Positions 5,370-7,477 of a stretch of DNA of 7,477 nucleotides are shown piece by piece. A program made the translations under genes and the position numbers. Position 1 is the first letter of the stretch, and every line of letters starts with the position of its first letter. The notes under the pieces are model-generated. The model was not told the origin of the DNA and made no database searches. It was given only the letters and a program-made list of their open reading frames with translations. Origin of the DNA: an uncultured bacterium (GTDB lineage: Bacteria; Bacillota; Clostridia; TANB77; CAG-508); contig CAJMRU010000043.1 of NCBI GenBank assembly GCA_905215845.1, positions 1 through 7,477 on the forward strand, written 5' to 3'.

Positions 5370-6668
5370 TTAAAAATTATTATCAGTTTTAATATCTAAA
5401 ATCCCATTACTTTCTATTGTTACTTCTATACCCTTCTTAATTAAAAACTCATAAAAAAACTTTTCTATGTCACAATTTCCTAAAATCGACGTAAATGTAA
5501 AGACAATTTTATCTTCAAATGAACAGGCTGAACATTTAATTTTTTCTACTGGTTCTGGTGCAATTAACATCAAAAAACTTTCTATATATTTTTGATATTT
5601 TCCTATAATACCTATTCTTCCTATATTTGAAAATGTAGTTGTAGTGTATTTTCTAATTTCTATATAACTAAGTCTTACCAATGGTTTCTTCAAAATTAAT
5701 GGTATTCTTTTTATTATTGGATTTATACCTAATTTTACATTTGATGACATAGTTTTTTGTATTTCGTTTTCTGTTAATTTTGTTTTAAAGTCTTTTTTTA
5801 CAAATTCTAAAATATTATCAAATTCACTCATCTTTTTATCTTTCATATCAGATTCTAATGTAATATATGAGAAAAAATTAGAAATTGTATTTGATGGAAA
5901 GTATTTTTTTAAGTTTACAGGTATACAAACTTTTATTGGTTTTTTAGCATTATTTTTTCTAGCTTTTAGATAATTTGCTTCATATATTGAATAAATTAAT
6001 ACTGCTGTTAAATATTGTGTTACTGTTGCATCTTTTTTCTTACATTCATTTTTTAATTGTTCAATATTAATAAATTCATGTATTGCAGAAATTGCTCCAA
6101 ATTTTGTTTTCTTTCCTTCTAATTGATATGCTTTTTTACTTGAGCTATTGTTTTTAGTTTTTTTATCATAATTTTTTATATAACTATCTTCTGCTGATAA
6201 ATCTATTTTTTTAGTAGTTCTTAGTTCTTCTTTAAATTCTTCTTTATGTGTTAATTCTATGTAGTTATATATAATTTCTCTAAAAAAGGTCACTCCACTA
6301 TTCCCATCTGTTAAAGAATGAAATATATCTATATTTATCTTTTTTTCAAAATATGTAACTTTAAATAAATATCCATTATTTCTAGTTGGCTCTATATATG
6401 TGCAAGGATATTCCTTTTCTTTTTCTATAATTGGCTCTTTAGGATTATATTCTAAATAATTCCAAAAAAAGCCATCTTTCATTCTTACTTTAAAAAACTT
6501 ATATTGCTTTAAAGCTTTATTAACAGCTTCCTTTAATGCATTTGGTTCTACAACCTCTGTTAAAATTGCTGATAATCTAAAAACTGTACTATATCTTTTT
6601 CCCGCAGAAATAGGAAATATTTTTGCTGAGTTATCTAATCTTCTCCAATATAATTTTTCTTTTTTCAT
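5370..6668 (-). CDS. Alcohol-acetyltransferase-like acyltransferase of the condensation-domain fold
   Basis: This 432-aa protein (from the ATG at 6668) resembles the alcohol acetyltransferase / condensation-domain superfamily, whose members move an acyl group from a thioester to an alcohol or amine. The active-site motif HSLTDG (117-122) fits HxxxDG, following a strand rich in Ile, as in that fold. A second family-like motif, TTFSNIGRIG (344-353), matches the conserved S-N-x-G turn near the C-terminal half. The N-terminal WRRLDNSAKIFP is also typical of these clostridial proteins. No signal peptide or membrane helix is seen, so it is cytoplasmic or held at the membrane by its neighbour. It starts 4 nt after the hydrolase stop and is followed after 21 bp by the DUF6320-like gene, so the three are one operon. 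The acyl donor and acceptor are unknown. The length is in line with family members of about 400-450 aa. Confidence 0.85.
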   Translation of the reverse strand: MKKEKLYWRRLDNSAKIFPISAGKRYSTVFRLSAILTEVVEPNALKEAVNKALKQYKFFKVRMKDGFFWNYLEYNPKEPIIEKEKEYPCTYIEPTRNNGYLFKVTYFEKKINIDIFHSLTDGNSGVTFFREIIYNYIELTHKEEFKEELRTTKKIDLSAEDSYIKNYDKKTKNNSSSKKAYQLEGKKTKFGAISAIHEFINIEQLKNECKKKDATVTQYLTAVLIYSIYEANYLKARKNNAKKPIKVCIPVNLKKYFPSNTISNFFSYITLESDMKDKKMSEFDNILEFVKKDFKTKLTENEIQKTMSSNVKLGINPIIKRIPLILKKPLVRLSYIEIRKYTTTTFSNIGRIGIIGKYQKYIESFLMLIAPEPVEKIKCSACSFEDKIVFTFTSILGNCDIEKFFYEFLIKKGIEVTIESNGILDIKTDNNF

Positions 6669-6672
6669 TTGG

Positions 6673-7477
6673 CTATTCACCTTCATTTCTTAATTCTTCT
6701 AATAAATCATTATATGCTTTGGTGGTTATTTCTGCATCTGAATTATTGTCAATTAACCATATATGTTTTGCTTTATCATATACTTTTAATTTTACATTTC
6801 CACCTACTTTATCTGCTTTTTCTTTTAAAAGCATAGCATCTGGATTTAAAATATCATATGTTCCTGTAAATATACTTATATTGTTTAGTTTTGATAAATC
6901 ACCCATTATTGGATTCACTAAATACTTATCCATTCCATCTTTTCCTGCATATGCTCTTCCTGCAAGTATTAATTTTTCTTTGCTTAAAATATCATCATTT
7001 TTTGAAACTTCATTTATATTCTCATTTTGCATTTTTACATCTAACCAAGGAGAAATTAGTATTGTTTTTGATGGTATATCTATAAAATCATTTGCTATTT
7101 TCTCATATAAGCCTAAGGCCAAACCTCCTCCTGCTGAATCTCCCATAAGTATTAAATCATTATAGTCTATTTTTGATATTATTTCTTTATATAATGGTAC
7201 TGCCATATCAAAAACATCGTCATATGTATATTTAGGAGTTAATGGATAATCTGGCATAATTATTGTATATTTAGTGTCTTTTACTATTTTTTCTAAAAAG
7301 TCAAAATGATTTTGTGTTGCTTCTGCCACATATGAGCCACCATGAAAATATAATATATATTTACTATTAGATGTAGCATTTTTATCTTTCAATATAAATA
7401 TTTTTCTTCCCATAAATTGTTTTGTTTCTATTTTACATTCTTGTTCTATTTCTTTTGGTATTTTTGTTTCTATATCA
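6673..7477 (-). CDS. Alpha/beta hydrolase of the hormone-sensitive-lipase type, 5' end outside the window
   Basis: The frame is open from the right edge with no stop upstream, so the ATG at 7413 is internal and the true start lies beyond the window; 267 residues are visible. Numbered from the first full codon, the oxyanion-hole motif HGGSY is at 45-49, the nucleophile elbow GDSAGG places Ser114, and the likely partners are Asp208 (GTYDILNPD) and His238 (KHIWL). HGG with GDSAG marks the hormone-sensitive-lipase-like group of carboxylesterases and acetylesterases. The DYPLTPK segment near residue 76 is also typical. No membrane segment is visible. It is the first gene seen in the operon with the acyltransferase and the membrane protein. 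An esterase next to an ester-forming enzyme suggests acyl-ester turnover or use of a shared substrate. The substrate is not predictable. Confidence 0.9.
   Translation of the reverse strand, partial: DIETKIPKEIEQECKIETKQFMGRKIFILKDKNATSNSKYILYFHGGSYVAEATQNHFDFLEKIVKDTKYTIIMPDYPLTPKYTYDDVFDMAVPLYKEIISKIDYNDLILMGDSAGGGLALGLYEKIANDFIDIPSKTILISPWLDVKMQNENINEVSKNDDILSKEKLILAGRAYAGKDGMDKYLVNPIMGDLSKLNNISIFTGTYDILNPDAMLLKEKADKVGGNVKLKVYDKAKHIWLIDNNSDAEITTKAYNDLLEELRNEGE
6677..6682 (-). promoter_or_regulatory. Ribosome binding site that decides the acyltransferase start
   Basis: AGGTGA (6682-6677), a full match to the anti-Shine-Dalgarno sequence, stands 8 nt before the ATG at 6668. The upstream ATG at 6686 has only a weak AGAAG ahead of it and would overlap the hydrolase by 14 bp. 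The start at 6668 is preferred, dropping MKVNSQ. Confidence 0.7.

Noticed and set aside
7411..7413. The ATG at 7413 as the start of the alpha/beta hydrolase.
   Set aside because: The same frame continues without a stop to the right edge, the upstream residues look like the usual N-terminal part of the family, and no ribosome binding site precedes this ATG.

Overview
The window is strongly AT-rich. It uses ATA and AGA codons freely, reads TGG as Trp and TGA as stop, and has strong GGAGG-type ribosome binding sites and sigma-A-like promoters. This fits a low-GC Firmicute, most likely a clostridial or related gut lineage. I cannot name the species.

Layout, left to right. (1) 1-99, minus: the first 33 codons of an unrecognised gene that runs off the left edge. 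(2) 159-3750, minus: two overlapping genes for the halves of a heterodimeric ABC exporter (579 aa, then 619 aa). Their motifs imply one working and one degenerate ATPase site. (3) 3751-4204: a long gap with much structure. On the minus strand a good promoter (3933-3961) drives a leader of about 175 nt ahead of the exporter. The leader holds a 14-codon ORF with a GUG start and a strong Shine-Dalgarno sequence, helices around it, and an 11-bp GAAA-loop hairpin before the exporter start. It looks like a ribosome-mediated attenuator. Further out are a second minus-strand promoter with a 16-codon candidate ORF, and a plus-strand promoter for the next gene. (4) 4205-4750, plus: a small exported protein resembling phage tail lysozyme domains, in which the expected catalytic Glu is Gln. 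It ends at a hairpin terminator shared with the convergent gene. (5) 4785-7477, minus: a tight three-gene operon of alpha/beta hydrolase (5' end outside the window), alcohol-acetyltransferase-like enzyme with an HxxxDG motif, and a six-helix DUF6320-like membrane protein.

How they work together. The exporter pair is probably a drug or metabolite efflux pump whose expression appears tied to translation of the leader peptide, in the manner known for bmrB-bmrCD of Bacillus subtilis. The hydrolase, acyltransferase and membrane protein probably form an ester-making or ester-breaking unit at the membrane; the substrate is unknown. The most novel signals are the leader-peptide attenuator and the lysozyme-like protein lacking its catalytic residue. 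No rRNA, tRNA, CRISPR array, insertion sequence or phage structural gene was seen.
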